Shown here piece by piece: positions 52,820 to 62,175 of a stretch of 64,000 bases of DNA. A program made the translations under genes and the position numbers. Below the pieces are notes generated by a model. The model was given only the letters and a program-made list of their open reading frames with translations, had not been told where the DNA came from and did no database searches. Every line of letters begins with the position of its first letter. The stretch's first letter is position 1. Source of the DNA: Gemmatimonadota bacterium. Its GTDB lineage: Bacteria > Latescibacterota > UBA2968 > UBA8231. The DNA lies in the NCBI GenBank assembly GCA_018660835.1, contig JABJJN010000080.1, forward strand, positions 62,001 to 126,000, given 5' to 3'.

Positions 52820-52865
52820 CTATGTCTCCGTAATTCGAATGGGGATTCTCGAGGAAACCCGAGCG

Positions 52866-53618
52866 TCAGGTCAGATTGAGCACTCGTTGTGCATTGCCCC
52901 CAATGACCAGTCGTTTCTCTGTGTCTGTCAGATCAGCTGTGATAATCTTGCCTAGCTGAACGCGCGGGTCCATCAATGGTTGATCCGAGCCAAACAGCAC
53001 GCGATCGGCACCGGCGCCGGCAACGAGCTTTTCGATCACGCCAGGTTGGCGAAAGGTCGAGCACGTCTCCAGGTAGAAATTCTCGTGCGCCTGAACCATC
53101 TCAACTGCCTGCGTGCGAAAGGGTTCGATATTGCCCGAGTGCCCTGCCACAAAACGAGCACCCGGAAAACGTGCCGCCGCTGCGCCGAATTTTCTCGGCT
53201 CTGACAGCTCACCATTATCCGTGTGAGATATCACAGTCAGACCCCGATCCTGGGCGAAGGCAAAAATCGGATGCCACGCCTCGTGATCGAGGGGAAACGT
53301 CGTGTAGGGCGGATAAATCTTGATCGCTTGCAGCCCGAGTTCATCGATCGCGCGCGTCAACTCGGCTTCGATCGTCGACGGCATCATCGGTGACACGTAG
53401 GCGAAACCGATGAATCTGTCCGGATGCTGCGCTACGAAGGCCGCAGTCGAGTCATTGCCGCGGCGACCTTCTGGATGAAAGATGTTGAAGACACAGGCAC
53501 GATCCACACCGGCCATATCCATCGCATGCAGCATGCGCATCGGCTCATCGAGCATGCCAATGGGTTCCCAATTGCCCACATGCCCGTGAAAGTCGATAAC
53601 GGGTGCGTCTGCAATCAT
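52866..53618 (-). CDS. Amidohydrolase-2 family protein, intact metal site
   Basis: The protein has 250 residues from the ATG at 53618, which overlaps the upstream stop by 4 bases (ATGA). The HxH motif is DFHGHVGNW (about residue 10-12). Other metal and catalytic positions are VISHTDNGE, VAGHSGNIEPF and FGSDQPLMDPR. The ending GGNAQRVLNLT is the normal family C-terminus. It is short, close to the minimal TIM barrel of 250-280 residues. It is paired with the next upstream gene (53615-54388), a relative in which the same motifs are lost, so the two may form a catalytic/non-catalytic dimer. Members are hydrolases or decarboxylases of small acids or lactones. Substrate unknown. Confidence 0.82.
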   Translation of the reverse strand: MIADAPVIDFHGHVGNWEPIGMLDEPMRMLHAMDMAGVDRACVFNIFHPEGRRGNDSTAAFVAQHPDRFIGFAYVSPMMPSTIEAELTRAIDELGLQAIKIYPPYTTFPLDHEAWHPIFAFAQDRGLTVISHTDNGELSEPRKFGAAAARFPGARFVAGHSGNIEPFRTQAVEMVQAHENFYLETCSTFRQPGVIEKLVAGAGADRVLFGSDQPLMDPRVQLGKIITADLTDTEKRLVIGGNAQRVLNLT

Positions 53619-54388
53619 GATGCGACCTCGGCATCGAGCCCGAGCAACTCGCGGGTGGTGCCGTCGAGAATTCGCTGCAACTGCGCCGCTTCGATCTGCT
53701 GTCTGTGGAGTGCCCAAAGGATGGGGCCCATGGCATAACGAGGGCAAAAAGAGCCATACAGCAGACGTCGTGCGCCGATCTGCGTGACCAGATCTTCGAT
53801 CGCCCCGGGTGTTTCGAGCCGACTAAGTTCCAGGCACGACCTCGGCAGATGCTTCAGCAGCGGCGCTACAAGCTGCGCATGTACATAGTGAGCACCTACG
53901 ATCACTGTGCGCAGTTCGCGAAAATCAGCCAGTGTGTCGGCGAGTTCTACAGGATCATTGTCTGCCAGCGAGATCCACAAGGGGAGGCCCTCCTGTTGCA
54001 GCCACTCGAGCAGATCGCCGTAGATCCAGCTTGTGAGCGGCGTCGACAGCGACATGGTGTCGTGAAGTCGCACGGCCCGCACCTGACGATCCGCATGCAG
54101 CTGCTGTAGTTGCTGCAGTGACTCGGGCCCCATGGACGCCATCCATGCGGCGTGCAGGCGCCCCTGGCCAGCGGCAATCCACTCATGGAGAGCGTCATTG
54201 CCATCCAGAGCACTCACCTGCTCTCCCTGGACATGGTACACGAGCGCCTCACCCACACCATGCCGATCCATCTGCGACAACAACGTCGGTGCATCAGCGA
54301 AAGGAGACGGTCGGTCATGGCGGTGGCCGACGCCGACGTTGGCGTCGATCACCGGTCGCTCACAGCGAAAACTCAGTTCAGGAGGCAT
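53615..54388 (-). CDS. Degenerate amidohydrolase-2-like protein lacking the metal motifs
   Basis: The protein has 257 residues from the ATG at 54388, which overlaps the upstream gene by 11 bases; AGGCGG is near. The fold is an amidohydrolase-2 barrel (MDRHGVGEALVYHVQGE, VRAVRLHDTMSLS, VIVGAHYVHAQLVAPLLKHLP, LGLDAEVAS). However, the N-terminal HxH position reads VIDANVGVGH, and the catalytic GSD motif reads LLYGSFCPRYAMG with Phe for Asp. It is followed without a gap by the intact paralog. I infer a pseudo-enzyme subunit or a metal-independent relative. The reading frame is intact with no stop or frameshift, so it is not a dead gene by sequence. Confidence 0.75.
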   Translation of the reverse strand: MPPELSFRCERPVIDANVGVGHRHDRPSPFADAPTLLSQMDRHGVGEALVYHVQGEQVSALDGNDALHEWIAAGQGRLHAAWMASMGPESLQQLQQLHADRQVRAVRLHDTMSLSTPLTSWIYGDLLEWLQQEGLPLWISLADNDPVELADTLADFRELRTVIVGAHYVHAQLVAPLLKHLPRSCLELSRLETPGAIEDLVTQIGARRLLYGSFCPRYAMGPILWALHRQQIEAAQLQRILDGTTRELLGLDAEVAS

Positions 54389-55391
54389 TCGCCGCCTGCA
54401 GGGCAGCATGGATATAACCAAAGACATAGGCCATACCGACCCGCCCTGGCTCTGGGCCAGAGATACCGGGCACGTGATCGGGCATGATCATGTATTGGTA
54501 GTCGACTTCCTTCAACACTCGCATTACATCGATCATGTCCACATCTCCCTCATCAGGGAAGACTTCGACAAATTTGCCCAGACTGCCTATGATGTTTCGA
54601 TAGTGAATGTTAAAGAGCTTCTTGCGTTCACCGAAGTAGCGAATCGTGTCGAAGATCTCCTGCGAAGGATTCTCCAGGCACTCGGAGTGACAGCCGACGC
54701 AGAAGTTCAACCCGTTGTAATCACTTGGATACAGATCGATGAGCTTCTTGAAGCCCTCCGTCATACCCAACACACGATCCACACCGCGATAGGTCACACC
54801 CACACCGATTCCTGGATCGGAGGGATGACAGGCGAGTTGCACCTTGTATTCCTCGGCGACGGGTACAACACGCTTCAACCAGTAGTCGATCCGTTCCCAC
54901 ATTTCATCGGCATCGGCGGGACCGTCTTCAAACTCGTCAGAACCACTCGCCCCCTTCTGTCGAGGTGATCCCTTAGCGAGCAACTCTTCGTAGTTGAACG
55001 TCGACAGCCGTGCCCCACCGCGTCCCGTCTCCGATTCAGTTCGCAAGTGGCCGAGGATGGTGATGTTGTAGTTGAGACCACGCAGACCCGCCTCTCCTGC
55101 CATGCGAATCACATTGCACGCCAGATCGAGTTGTCGCTCACGCGCATCACTCGGCTTCAGGAAGATGGCACCCGTGTGTTCATCCGTCAGCGCACTGCCT
55201 GAGCCGATGAAATGCATCATCTCGAGGCTGATGCCGAACTTCGCAGCGCGTTCGCGATAGCTGGTCAACAGCTCGGTGGTCCAGGTGTTGATCGGCTCTC
55301 GGGGTGTTGTATCGATGTTGTTCACGCCCAACTGGGCAAGCATCTCCAAATCGTGATCTTCAGCGAAGGCGCCTTGGGTTCCGATATACAT
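54378..55391 (-). CDS. Mannonate dehydratase-like protein (UxuA family, TIM barrel)
   Basis: The protein has 337 residues; the ATG at 55391 has AGGAG about 6 bases upstream. It begins GTQGAFAEDHDLEMLAQLGVNNI and carries UxuA-type metal segments: HPSDPGI (His and Asp), GLNFCVGCHSECLE, NIHYRNIIGSLGKFVEVFPDEGDVDM (replacing the HFRN...H.GD of UxuA) and MPDHVPGISG. D-mannonate dehydratase converts D-mannonate to 2-keto-3-deoxygluconate in glucuronate degradation. Only about 25-30% resemblance is plausible here, so the substrate may differ. It is the first gene of the leftward operon with two amidohydrolases, a heparinase-like lyase and an enolase-superfamily gene, which fits degradation of uronate-rich polymers. 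Confidence 0.75.
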   Translation of the reverse strand: MYIGTQGAFAEDHDLEMLAQLGVNNIDTTPREPINTWTTELLTSYRERAAKFGISLEMMHFIGSGSALTDEHTGAIFLKPSDARERQLDLACNVIRMAGEAGLRGLNYNITILGHLRTESETGRGGARLSTFNYEELLAKGSPRQKGASGSDEFEDGPADADEMWERIDYWLKRVVPVAEEYKVQLACHPSDPGIGVGVTYRGVDRVLGMTEGFKKLIDLYPSDYNGLNFCVGCHSECLENPSQEIFDTIRYFGERKKLFNIHYRNIIGSLGKFVEVFPDEGDVDMIDVMRVLKEVDYQYMIMPDHVPGISGPEPGRVGMAYVFGYIHAALQAANAS

Positions 55392-55553
55392 GTCTGCTCC
55401 TGTAGGATCTTCTTGAGGTCATCTCGGGGCCAAGTGTAGGATGCACATGCGCTGATCGCCATCTGCTGCCCATGATGACCGTGTTGTGCGACTCACTGGA
55501 CCTTGAGAGCCATCGTCACTTATGTAGAACCAGCTTCCACCCCAAGGAGAGTC

Positions 55554-57059
55554 ATGAATTCAAGCGATTCCATTTCACATTACGTCGGCGGACATCGGGT
55601 TGCCGGTGACAGTGGCCGCGAACAAGACGTATTCAATCCCGCCACGGGAGAAGCAACAGCACGCGTCTCGTTGGCATCTACCGAAGAGACCAACGCCGCC
55701 GTCGCCGCTGCCCGCGCCGCCTTCCCTGCCTGGTCGGCGCTGCCCCCCATTCGCCGGGCCCGCGTCATGAATCGGTTTCTCGGCTTACTGAATCAGCACA
55801 AGGAGAAACTGGCTGCCGCCATCACCAGCGAACACGGCAAGATCCTCTCCGATGCTGTTGGCGAGGTTGAGCGCGGCATTGAGATCGTCGAATTCGCCTG
55901 CGGCATCCCGCAGCTATTGAAGGGAGACTACACAGAGCAGATCGCCAACGGCATTGACAATTGGACGATGCGTCAACCATTGGGCGTCGTCGCCGGCGTG
56001 ACACCATTCAATTTCCCGGTGATGGTTCCCATGTGGATGTTTCCCATCGCTATCGCTGCGGGCAACACCTTCGTCCTGAAGCCATCTCCGATCGATCCGA
56101 CACCATCACTTCTATGTGCAGAATTGATGCAGGAGGCAGGTTTTCCTGATGGTGTGTTCAATGTCGTTCAGGGAGATGTCGTCGCCGTCGATGCGCTGCT
56201 GGCGAACCCTGACGTGGCTGCTGTCTCCTTTGTCGGTTCCACTGTCGTCGCCAACAAGATCTATGAGACGGGCGCCCACTATGGCAAACGGATTCAGGCC
56301 CTCGGCGGTGCCAAGAATCACATGATGATCATGCCCGATGCTGATCTCGATAAGGCCGTCGATGCCCTCATCGGTTCCGCCTACGGCTCGGCTGGAGAAC
56401 GCTGCATGGCGATCTCCGCCGCGGTCTTGGTGGGCAGTGTCGCCGACGAGATCATGCCGAAGCTGGCAGAGGCTGTCGCGGCGCTGAAGGTGGGTTCTGG
56501 AACGTCAGACGACGCCGAGATGGGCCCGATCGTCACCGCCGCCGCTCGTGAACGAATCGAAGGCTGCATCCAACAAGGCGTCGATGCGGGAGCCAAGTTG
56601 GTAGTGGACGGACGTGGATTCACCGCTCCAGGTTTCGATGCCGGCTTCTGGCTCGGAGGAACACTGTTCGACCATGTGAGCCAGGACATGAGTATTTATC
56701 GGGAGGAGATCTTTGGCCCCGTCCTGTCCTGTGTGCGTGTCGATAACTTCGCCGAGGGACTGCAGTTGATCAACGAGCATGAGTATGGCAATGGCGTCAG
56801 CATCTTTACCCGCGACGGCAATCTCGCACGCGAATTCGGTCGCCATGTGCAGGTGGGGATGGTCGGCATCAATGTACCGATCCCGGTGCCCATGGCATGG
56901 CAGGGCTTCGGTGGCTGGAAGCGGAGTCTCTTTGGCGACATGCATGTATATGGCGAGGAGGGTGTGCGCTTCTACACGAGACAGAAATCGATCATGCAGC
57001 GGTGGCCCGAAAGCACCTCCCGCGGCGCAGAATTCGTTATCCCCAATGCAGAAAGCTGA
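55554..57059 (+). CDS. mmsA: CoA-acylating methylmalonate-semialdehyde dehydrogenase
   Basis: The protein has 501 residues from the ATG at 55554, with a strong AAGGAGAG just upstream. It is typical of the MmsA/IolA branch of aldehyde dehydrogenases: [16 protein letters not shown], a [19 protein letters not shown] cofactor loop, [13 protein letters not shown], and GERCMAIS holding the catalytic Cys at about residue 284. The enzyme oxidises methylmalonate or malonate semialdehyde with NAD and CoA to propionyl- or acetyl-CoA. Length agrees with the family (about 490-500). Its 3' end overlaps the transhydrogenase gene by 14 bases. The role is probably the end of a route that yields malonic semialdehyde, from inositol, beta-alanine or valine. 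The exact source is unknown. Confidence 0.9.
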   Translation: MNSSDSISHYVGGHRVAGDSGREQDVFNPATGEATARVSLASTEETNAAVAAARAAFPAWSALPPIRRARVMNRFLGLLNQHKEKLAAAITSEHGKILSDAVGEVERGIEIVEFACGIPQLLKGDYTEQIANGIDNWTMRQPLGVVAGVTPFNFPVMVPMWMFPIAIAAGNTFVLKPSPIDPTPSLLCAELMQEAGFPDGVFNVVQGDVVAVDALLANPDVAAVSFVGSTVVANKIYETGAHYGKRIQALGGAKNHMMIMPDADLDKAVDALIGSAYGSAGERCMAISAAVLVGSVADEIMPKLAEAVAALKVGSGTSDDAEMGPIVTAAARERIEGCIQQGVDAGAKLVVDGRGFTAPGFDAGFWLGGTLFDHVSQDMSIYREEIFGPVLSCVRVDNFAEGLQLINEHEYGNGVSIFTRDGNLAREFGRHVQVGMVGINVPIPVPMAWQGFGGWKRSLFGDMHVYGEEGVRFYTRQKSIMQRWPESTSRGAEFVIPNAES

Positions 57060-58347
57060 GAACACATTGGAACGAGATACAGCCTTTGAGATGGCGACAT
57101 CCAACATTCGCTACGGCAAGGGGATTACGGCAGAGGTCGGCATGGATGCAGCCGATCTCAATCTGCAAAGAGTCCTCGTCGTCACCGATGCGAATCTAGC
57201 CGGCCGTGAGCCCGTCGCGGTTGTGCGGCAATCGTTGGATGATGCGGGCGTGGAACATGAACTCTTCGATCGTACGCGTGTCGAGCCCACAGATGCCAGC
57301 TTCCAGGAGGCGATACAGGTTGCCACCGAGGGTGCCTTCGATGGCTATATCGCCGTGGGTGGTGGATCGAGTATCGACACGGCAAAGGCGGCCAATCTCT
57401 ATGCCACACATCCGCCGGACAATTTCCTCGATTATGTCAATGCGCCGATCGGTGCGGGCAAGCCGCCACCAGGGCCACTCAAACCTCTGATCGCCATTCC
57501 CACCACTGCAGGAACGGGTTCGGAGACGACGGGCGTCGCCATCTTCGATCTGGTGGAGATGGAAGCGAAAACCGGCATTGCCCACAGGCGCCTCAAGCCG
57601 GTCCTGGGGATTGTCGATCCGGACAACACCCGTGAATTGCCACCGGCCGTGGCTGCTTCAACGGGACTCGACGTGTTGAGTCACGCCCTGGAATCGTACA
57701 CGGCAATACCCTTCGATAGCCGACCGCGCCCCGAGCGACCCATTCTGCGACCCGCATATCAAGGCGCCAATCCCATCAGCGATCTGTGGTCGCTTGAAGC
57801 GCTGCGCCTGCTGGCGACTTATCTGCCTCGGGCGATCGGTGACACCGATGACGAGGAGGCGCGTGGCCAGATGTTGCTCGCTGCCGCCTTTGCTGGTATC
57901 GGTTTTGGCAATGCCGGCGTACACCTTCCCCACGGCATGTCCTATCCCGTCGCCGGCAAGGTCAGAGATTATCGCCCACCGGGATACGATGTCGATCATG
58001 CCATGGTACCACACGGAATCGCCGTCATCGTCAATGCCCCCGCTGTGTTCCGCTTCACAGGCCAGGTGAATCCTGGTCGGCATCTACGTGCGGCGCAGGT
58101 GCTTGGGGCTGACATTTCGACGGCGACTGAAGCCGACGCAGGTCAGGTGCTGGCAGACCGGCTTATTGAATTGATGCAGGACATGCAGATGCCGAATGGT
58201 CTGCAGGAATTGGGCTATTCCAGCGAGGATATTCCCACCCTCGTCGAAGGTACCCTGCCACAGCATCGGGTGACCAAGCTGTCCCCCAGATCTGCCGGTG
58301 CCGAAGAGTTGACCGCCCTCTTCGAGGACGCTCTGCGGTACTGGTGA
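57046..58347 (+). CDS. Hydroxyacid-oxoacid transhydrogenase (iron alcohol dehydrogenase family)
   Basis: The protein has 433 residues from the ATG at 57046; conserved sequence begins at [15 protein letters not shown], so the start cannot be much later. The sequence follows ADHFE1 (4-hydroxybutyrate:2-oxoglutarate transhydrogenase) motif by motif: [12 protein letters not shown]-type opening, [51 protein letters not shown]-type [36 protein letters not shown] and [14 protein letters not shown]. The enzyme transfers hydride between 4-hydroxybutyrate and 2-oxoglutarate, giving succinate semialdehyde and 2-hydroxyglutarate, without free NAD. The neighbouring semialdehyde dehydrogenase suggests a hydroxyacid-to-semialdehyde-to-acyl-CoA route. 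In bacteria the true hydroxyacid may be another one. Confidence 0.88.
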   Translation: MQKAENTLERDTAFEMATSNIRYGKGITAEVGMDAADLNLQRVLVVTDANLAGREPVAVVRQSLDDAGVEHELFDRTRVEPTDASFQEAIQVATEGAFDGYIAVGGGSSIDTAKAANLYATHPPDNFLDYVNAPIGAGKPPPGPLKPLIAIPTTAGTGSETTGVAIFDLVEMEAKTGIAHRRLKPVLGIVDPDNTRELPPAVAASTGLDVLSHALESYTAIPFDSRPRPERPILRPAYQGANPISDLWSLEALRLLATYLPRAIGDTDDEEARGQMLLAAAFAGIGFGNAGVHLPHGMSYPVAGKVRDYRPPGYDVDHAMVPHGIAVIVNAPAVFRFTGQVNPGRHLRAAQVLGADISTATEADAGQVLADRLIELMQDMQMPNGLQELGYSSEDIPTLVEGTLPQHRVTKLSPRSAGAEELTALFEDALRYW

Positions 58348-58382
58348 AGTGGAACGGGGCGATTTCGTGAGGGTCGTCACAC

Positions 58383-58423
58383 CCTGCCTGTGTCATGATG
58401 CGTAGATTCTGACCACAGACAGG
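58383..58423. promoter_or_regulatory. Imperfect inverted repeat upstream of a secreted-protein gene
   Basis: CCTGCCTGTG (58383-58392) faces CACAGACAGG (58414-58423) with one mismatch and a 21-base spacer. No T-tract follows, so it is more likely an operator or leader hairpin than a terminator. It lies between the transhydrogenase stop and the ATG at 58476. Confidence 0.3.
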
Positions 58424-58475
58424 TGAGTGTGCCCGAGTGGGACGCTCCAGATCCATCACATTCGAAGGCAAAATC

Positions 58476-60450
58476 ATGAGAAAGATCCACTGGATTGCAG
58501 GGGCGATCCTAGCAATGGCGACCGCCTCAGTTGCCGTTACCATCGACGGCATTGTCCGTGACCAGAATGGCGAGAGTGTGGCCGGGGCCCTCGTATCCTT
58601 TGCCAGTGAGGATGGCACGGGCGACGTGTCAGCCCGAACGGCCAGTGACGGCAGCTGATCAAGTAGACCTGAGCAGATCACAACCCACAGCAATCCTTGG
58701 GATCAATGAGCGGCCGAATGCGTCGGCTCTGTTTCAGAACTACCCCAATCCCTTCAATCCTGAAACGATCATCGCTTTCCAGCTTGAGTCTGCATCGACG
58801 GCGAAGCTGGTGATCTACAACAGCCTTGGGCAGGCGGTCAGAACACTGGTAGACGCCCCCGTGGTTGCGGGCGTGCACCGGCTTCGATGGAATGCCGCTG
58901 ACAACGATGGCCATGGGGTTGCTGCCGGTACCTACTTCTATCACCTGACGACAGATGAGTTCAACGATACGGGCAAGATGACCCTGATCGACGGTCACAA
59001 AGGATCAGTAGCCGTAGAATCTGCCACGTTGACGCCAGTGGCGTCCCGGGCGCCCGAGCCAGCAGGGAAAGCTCTCGAAGAATCGAGATTTTTCACAATC
59101 TCCGTAACAGGTGACGACTTCTTCGACTACGCCCGATCCGGCGTGGCTCTCGACGAGGATCGTAGCATCGACATGCTCGTAAATAGCTCCGCCGATCTGG
59201 GCATGGTGCGGCTCGGTCTCACAGACGCCCCGGTGGATGGCGCTGACGCTGTCCTGGTGACGATCAACACCGTCGACATTCGACGCGCTGGTGGCGGCCC
59301 GTGGCAGACATTTGTGGGCGAGTCACGAACCTTTGACCTGCTGTCCTTGACGGGCGGCGTGAACGAAGTGCTCGGTGAGCAGGTTCTTGAGCCAGGCGAA
59401 TTCTCGGGCGTGAGATTGATCGTCGAGTCTGCTCAAATCGTAATTGACGGTGAGACCTTCGACCTCGAGGTCCCCTCCGGCGAACAGCGCGGCATTCAGC
59501 TGCAAGGCAACTTCAGCATTGTCACCGGCGAGACCCTCGATCTGATGATGGACTTCGATGCTCGCAAGTCGATCACCCAGCGCGGTAACGGCAACAACTT
59601 CGCCCTCAAGCCCGTCGTTCGCATGGTTCCCACAACAGGAGCCGGTTTTATCGCCGGAAGGGTCTTCGTAGACACCGATGAAGAGCTCGCCGTCGTCGTC
59701 ATCGCAACTCAAGATGGCGAGGAGATATCCTCAGCCATCGTTGATCCCGAAGATGGCACCTATCGGATCTCATTCCTCGAACCGGGACTCTACGATCTCC
59801 ATCTCGAAACCGAACTCGTTATTGAACCTGCGGAGATTTCGCAGGTTGAAGTTGTCGCTCGCCGTGGGACACGGGGTGTCCATTTTGGTGAAGTGAGCGA
59901 CGATGAGGACGACGATACGGACGGCGAAGGTGACGACACGGACGGCGAAGGCGACGAGACCGACGGCGAAGGTGACGACACCGACGGCGAAGGCGACGAC
60001 ACCGACGGCGAAGGTGACGAAGGCGACGAAAGTGACGACACCGACGCCACGGAAGATGACGGTGATAGCGAAGAGAATCTCACCCTTGATAATGCCGAAG
60101 AGGCTTGGGGCATCGCCCTCAAGCTACTCACTCGTGTTGTTTCCGAGGCTGCCGAGTCGAGTGCATCTGCCGTCGCAGGCCAGGTTGAAGGTGAAGCAAC
60201 CGTCGACATGTCTGTTGGATTGAGCGGCATCACCTACGTCGTCGAATTCACTGCCATGTCCGATGACGGCGAGGTGTGGCTCGATGGTGAAGTGACCATC
60301 GAGACCGCAGATGGTGAGCAATTTGACTATGATGGCGAGTTGACCTTTGGTGGCGCGATCGTGGGTGAGATGGCTGTTGATATGTCCGGCACCACCGATG
60401 GCGCGACGGGAACGTTGGTTGTCGGTGACGAAGAGCTTGTGATCGAGTAG
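58476..60450 (+). CDS. Secreted DUF4382 protein with internal sorting-like module; apparent single-base frameshift
   Basis: The N-terminal frame (58476-58658) gives a signal peptide (about 1-20) and the start of a carboxypeptidase-regulatory-like domain (TIDGIVRDQNGESVAGALVSF). It meets a TGA at 58656. The rest is open in another frame to 60450. Deleting the G at 58657 joins them as SDGSYQVDLSR, the normal end of this domain, giving 657 residues. Next comes an internal YPNPFNPETIIAF/WNAADNDGHGVAAGTYFY module, a DUF4382-like domain (LTDAPVDGADAVLVTI), a second carboxypeptidase-regulatory-like domain, an acidic 21-bp-repeat linker and a beta-rich C-terminal domain. A sorting-like module in the middle is unusual. 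An intrinsic terminator follows. The frameshift may be a sequencing error or real. Confidence 0.78.
59911..60015 (+). repeat. Five tandem 21-bp repeats coding an Asp-rich linker
   Basis: Five in-frame copies of a 21-base unit encode D-D/E-T-D-G-E-G each time (59911-59931, 59932-59952, 59953-59973, 59974-59994 and 59995-60015). The copies differ mostly at third codon positions. Degenerate Asp/Glu codons continue to about 60065. Repeats of this kind change copy number easily. The product is an acidic linker that could bind calcium. Confidence 0.9.
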
Positions 60451-60474
60451 CCTTAGCATAGGTCCGTTTTAATG

Positions 60475-60515
60475 GGGGCGTGCCGACATGTTCGGCACGC
60501 CCCTTTCCTTTTTTT
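60475..60515 (+). terminator. Strong intrinsic (Rho-independent) terminator
   Basis: GGGGCGTGCCGA (60475-60486) and TCGGCACGCCCC (60492-60503) form a perfect 12-bp GC-rich stem with a 5-base loop (CATGT). TTTCCTTTTTTT follows at 60504-60515. It lies 25 bases after the stop of the secreted DUF4382 gene and isolates it from the next operon. It is the clearest terminator in the window. Confidence 0.9.
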
Positions 60516-60528
60516 AGATCGGGATCAG

Positions 60529-62175
60529 ATGAGATCAAAGCACCAGGTGATTTTCAATGGCGACTGGGGTGCCATGTTCTGGGCGCCGAATCTCTGGCAG
60601 CCTGAGGGTGGCCCGTACTCAGCACGAGCCCTGCACAGCTTCGTCGAGCTTCTGGCTGAGAATCAGGTGGACACGTACGCCATCAGCCCCAACACCCAAC
60701 TTGCCTGGTATCCGAGCAAGGTCGTGCCGACGGCGCTCGACGACTATACACGCGGCGACAAGCGCTGGGCTCGCTGGTTTCGCAGTTGTCCTGATGAGAC
60801 GAACATCGCCATGATGGACCGCTACCTCGATTTGCTCGAGGCCGGTGTGGACTGGATGGCCGAGACCATCGTCGCCTGTAAGCAGAGGCAGGTGACACCC
60901 TGGGCCTCCGTCCGCATGAACGATCCCCACGGCTATCTGGAAAAGTGGGTCGACAATCCGATCAACTGTCCCCTGTTCAAGGATCCAGACAACCGCCTTC
61001 GCGGCACCCCCCTGCGTCCGGGTCGCCACGCCGACGTGTTGTGGGTAGGCCTGAATTTCGAACGCCAAGCCGTGCGCGACTATTTCCTCGACATGATCCG
61101 TGAGTTGGTCCTGGATTACGACACAGAGGGTCTGGAACTGGACTTTCTGCGCACCCCTGCCATTTGTGAGCCCAATGCGTCGCAGCAGACCATCGACACC
61201 ATCACCGAGTGGATCGGCGAGATCCGTGCACTGACGCGACGCAAGGCAGAACAGACGGGACGGCCCTTCCCCATGGGCCTGCGTATTCCCGCGGCCTTTG
61301 GTGCCCTGCGCAGCATCGGCTTGGATGTTGCCGCGATTGCTGATGCAGGCCTGATCGACTTCGTCAGCCCCAGCAACTACATGCAAACCGCCTGGGACCT
61401 GCCACTGGATCAGCTTCGTCAGCAACTGGGACCGGACATCGCGATCTACGGGAATGTGGAGTTTGCCCTCAACGGCGTGTCAGCCTACTCGAAGCAGGCA
61501 GACAGCACGCAACTTCGTTGCCCCTTTGTTGTCACAGAGGCATTGCTCGGCGCCACAGCTGGACAGCGTGCGCTCGGTGCGGATGGCATCGAACTGTACA
61601 ACTACTACGCAGCGGATGAGGACAACGCTGATATCCGCATTTGCACGCGGCAGAACATGAAGGCCGATTATACGGCAATCCAGAAGATTGGTGATCTGGA
61701 AAGCCTTCGCGGCCAACCCAAGCAGTACGCCTTCACGACCATGCTGGCTCCGGTATGGAATCCGCCCTTTGACACACCAGATTCGCTGCCTGACATCCTC
61801 GAGCCAGATTGGCGACGCGCCTACCGGCTTCCCATGTGCGCCGAACCTGCTGATGCCGCCTTGGAATTGGTCATACAGATCGTCTTAGACCGACGTGACG
61901 ATCTTCCTGAACTTGCGGTGAGTTTCAATGACTCGTGGCCCACGAGAGATGCACAAGCGACGGATGAGCTACTCTTCCCGCAATTGGATCACGCCTTCCA
62001 TGTTCCTGAGTACACCGCCTTCAACTATCGTTTCGATGTATCCGAGATTCGCGAGGGTTGGAACGAGATCAGCGTGTACAATGGCAGCCACGAAGTAGCG
62101 ACAGCCCAGAGTCGGGCAAAACACTCTGTGACGATTCGCAGCATCGAGCTGGCCATCAAGGAAACGACGCCATGA
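60529..62175 (+). CDS. Putative TIM-barrel glycoside hydrolase-like protein
   Basis: The protein has 548 residues. The ATG at 60529 has a purine-rich GGGATCAG upstream; it lies only 13 bases after the T-tract of the preceding terminator. The barrel-like sequence includes FNGDWGAMFW at strand 1, DTYAISPNTQLAWYPS, TPWASVRMNDPHGYL, GLELDFLRTPAICEPN (the ELDF acid is a candidate catalytic residue), FPMGLRIPAAFGALRSIGLD and GADGIELYNYYAADED. A short beta domain follows after about residue 450. The pattern resembles uncharacterised family-10-like or DUF4838-type glycosidase-like proteins in these bacteria. I cannot name the family. Its stop overlaps the next gene by 4 bases (ATGA), so the two act together. 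Confidence 0.65.
   Translation: MRSKHQVIFNGDWGAMFWAPNLWQPEGGPYSARALHSFVELLAENQVDTYAISPNTQLAWYPSKVVPTALDDYTRGDKRWARWFRSCPDETNIAMMDRYLDLLEAGVDWMAETIVACKQRQVTPWASVRMNDPHGYLEKWVDNPINCPLFKDPDNRLRGTPLRPGRHADVLWVGLNFERQAVRDYFLDMIRELVLDYDTEGLELDFLRTPAICEPNASQQTIDTITEWIGEIRALTRRKAEQTGRPFPMGLRIPAAFGALRSIGLDVAAIADAGLIDFVSPSNYMQTAWDLPLDQLRQQLGPDIAIYGNVEFALNGVSAYSKQADSTQLRCPFVVTEALLGATAGQRALGADGIELYNYYAADEDNADIRICTRQNMKADYTAIQKIGDLESLRGQPKQYAFTTMLAPVWNPPFDTPDSLPDILEPDWRRAYRLPMCAEPADAALELVIQIVLDRRDDLPELAVSFNDSWPTRDAQATDELLFPQLDHAFHVPEYTAFNYRFDVSEIREGWNEISVYNGSHEVATAQSRAKHSVTIRSIELAIKETTP

Noticed and set aside
54132-54968. Plus-strand open frame of 278 codons opposite the UxuA-like gene
   Set aside because: Antisense shadow of two well-supported minus-strand genes.
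59911-60065. Direct repeats considered as a CRISPR array
   Set aside because: The repeats are contiguous without spacers, in frame and coding.
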